From positions 1-29,982 of IMG/VR virus record IMGVR_UViG_3300042484_000469: DNA of 29,982 nt; one strand, written 5' to 3'. The notes below the pieces were generated by a model. It was not told the DNA's origin. It saw nothing but the letters and a program-made list of their open reading frames with translations, and ran no database searches. The first letter of the stretch is position 1. Each line of letters opens with the position of its first letter. This document shows, piece by piece, positions 29,210-29,982 of this stretch. Made by a program: the position numbers and the translations under genes. Source of the DNA: a virus.

Positions 29210-29982
29210 TCGGTTTTCTTGGCTCTGGTTTTCCGCTTCTTGGGCTCGATCACCGCAACCACCTCTTCGATGGGCTCGGCCGGGATCGGCTCGGGCATTT
29301 CTTCGGAAGGAGGCTGCTCGAGAGCGGCCGCGGCCGGCTCCGGTGCTATCGGCTGCTTTTGCGCGGTCGAGATCTGGGAGACATCGAGGCCGTATTTGAC
29401 CGCCAGGTCTTGGATGTACCGGGCTTGTTGGGCCTTGGCCTCCAGGGCGGATCGCCAGTCGATGCCTCGGGCTCCGTAGATCTCGTCATAGGTCGTAATG
29501 CCGGCACCAAGCTCGTTTAGCTGGGCGGCAGAGTTGCGACCGACGTCGACGTTAGGGGCCCGGGGCGCCTGGATGGCGACCTCGTACCAGTCGTCGGGGC
29601 TGTCTCTGAGTGTCGGGTCGGTGCGGATGGCGTACTCCATGACGTATTCCCAGATACGTCGAGCGGCCGAGGCCATCACCTGATGACGGCTGCGGAACCA
29701 CACCGAAGACATATCGAGTGAGCCCCGGTAGACGGTGCCCTGCATCGACTCTGGGAAGACCAGGACGTAAGGAATACCGACGCCGGCGCACACCTTCTCG
29801 GTGAGGCTGCGCCAGTACTCACGCATATTGACGTTGGGGCGGTCAGCGCTGAACTGCTCGAACTCGTCGCCAGTCTTCATGACCTTGACCGAGGCGCCGA
29901 AAATATTTTCGTAGTAGTTCTGTGCGGTCCCCTGGGAACCAGCAACACCGGATCGGAGGCTGGTTGCCTGGACCTCGCCGGA
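28942..29982. repeat. Right copy of the 1041-bp terminal redundancy
   Basis: This is the second copy of the sequence at 1-1041, with about 40 substitutions and no indels. It covers the protease N-terminus and the C-terminal portion of portal. The position of identical start and stop codons and overlap junctions in both copies supports homology rather than a chance repeat. Confidence 0.93.
29206..29982 (-). CDS. Portal protein, C-terminal fragment (window edge, copy B)
   Basis: These are the last 258 codons of the portal gene, open to the right window edge. The protein matches the C-terminal part of the complete portal at 265-1806 except for one visible Leu/Ile difference near the C-terminus, despite many silent changes in the DNA. 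The apparent ATG start at 29880 is an internal Met. It is a second-strain copy of the same gene. Confidence 0.9.
   Translation of the reverse strand, partial: SGEVQATSLRSGVAGSQGTAQNYYENIFGASVKVMKTGDEFEQFSADRPNVNMREYWRSLTEKVCAGVGIPYVLVFPESMQGTVYRGSLDMSSVWFRSRHQVMASAARRIWEYVMEYAIRTDPTLRDSPDDWYEVAIQAPRAPNVDVGRNSAAQLNELGAGITTYDEIYGARGIDWRSALEAKAQQARYIQDLAVKYGLDVSQISTAQKQPIAPEPAAAALEQPPSEEMPEPIPAEPIEEVVAVIEPKKRKTRAKKTE

Overview
The window is an almost complete genome of a tailed double-stranded DNA phage (Caudoviricetes), probably a siphovirus. Every credible gene lies on the minus strand, so the genome is read from high to low coordinates. The first and last 1041 bases are the same locus (offset 28941), so the map closes at about 28.94 kb. 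The two copies differ at about 40 positions with no indels, and almost every change is synonymous. This looks like an assembly that ran round a circular map into a sister strain. I see no integrase, repressor or tRNA gene, so a virulent life style is the default reading. The sequence is GC-rich. The host cannot be named from it.

Layout in order of transcription. (1) Head: a ClpP-type prohead protease fused in frame to the major capsid protein (29209-27089), a 58-aa protein and a strong hairpin terminator (26858-26890). (2) Tail fibre region with an S74 chaperone fibre (26345-25251), then a compact lysis-like cassette of overlapping tiny genes (24909-24111). (3) Connector and tail genes (24106-15199): neck proteins, tail tube, assembly protein, a short tape measure, two tandem paralogues and a 912-aa tail protein. 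(4) A control region (15064-15198). (5) Early/replication half (15063-5031): lytic transglycosylase, a protein with RAMP/Cas7-like motifs flanked by two repeat arrays, RuvC-like resolvase, a run of small coiled-coil genes, SSB, a sigma4/alpha-CTD-like regulator, DEDDy exonuclease, HNH nuclease, an O-like initiator carrying iterons, and DnaB helicase. (6) Packaging (4947-265): a small protein, terminase small and large subunits, a gpW-like connector and the portal, which overlaps the protease-capsid gene and closes the circle.

Most striking signals. (a) Two intergenic arrays (13294-13576 and 14200-14394) hold about 60 degenerate GGCNN pentamers punctuated by five hairpins with a conserved hexaloop and covarying stems, on both sides of the RAMP-like gene. 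(b) Helically phased GCACGCGT iterons beside a perfect G-quadruplex motif lie inside the initiator gene. (c) A recurring GCGCG-stem hairpin plus CA-rich leader precedes several starts, including an internal start that would release a free capsid protein from the protease-capsid ORF. (d) A small protein appears to fuse sigma region 4 to an RNA polymerase alpha-CTD-like domain. (e) A chain of small genes has C-termini that encode the next gene's Shine-Dalgarno. Several genes of 45 to 78 codons were found by reading the overlaps directly.
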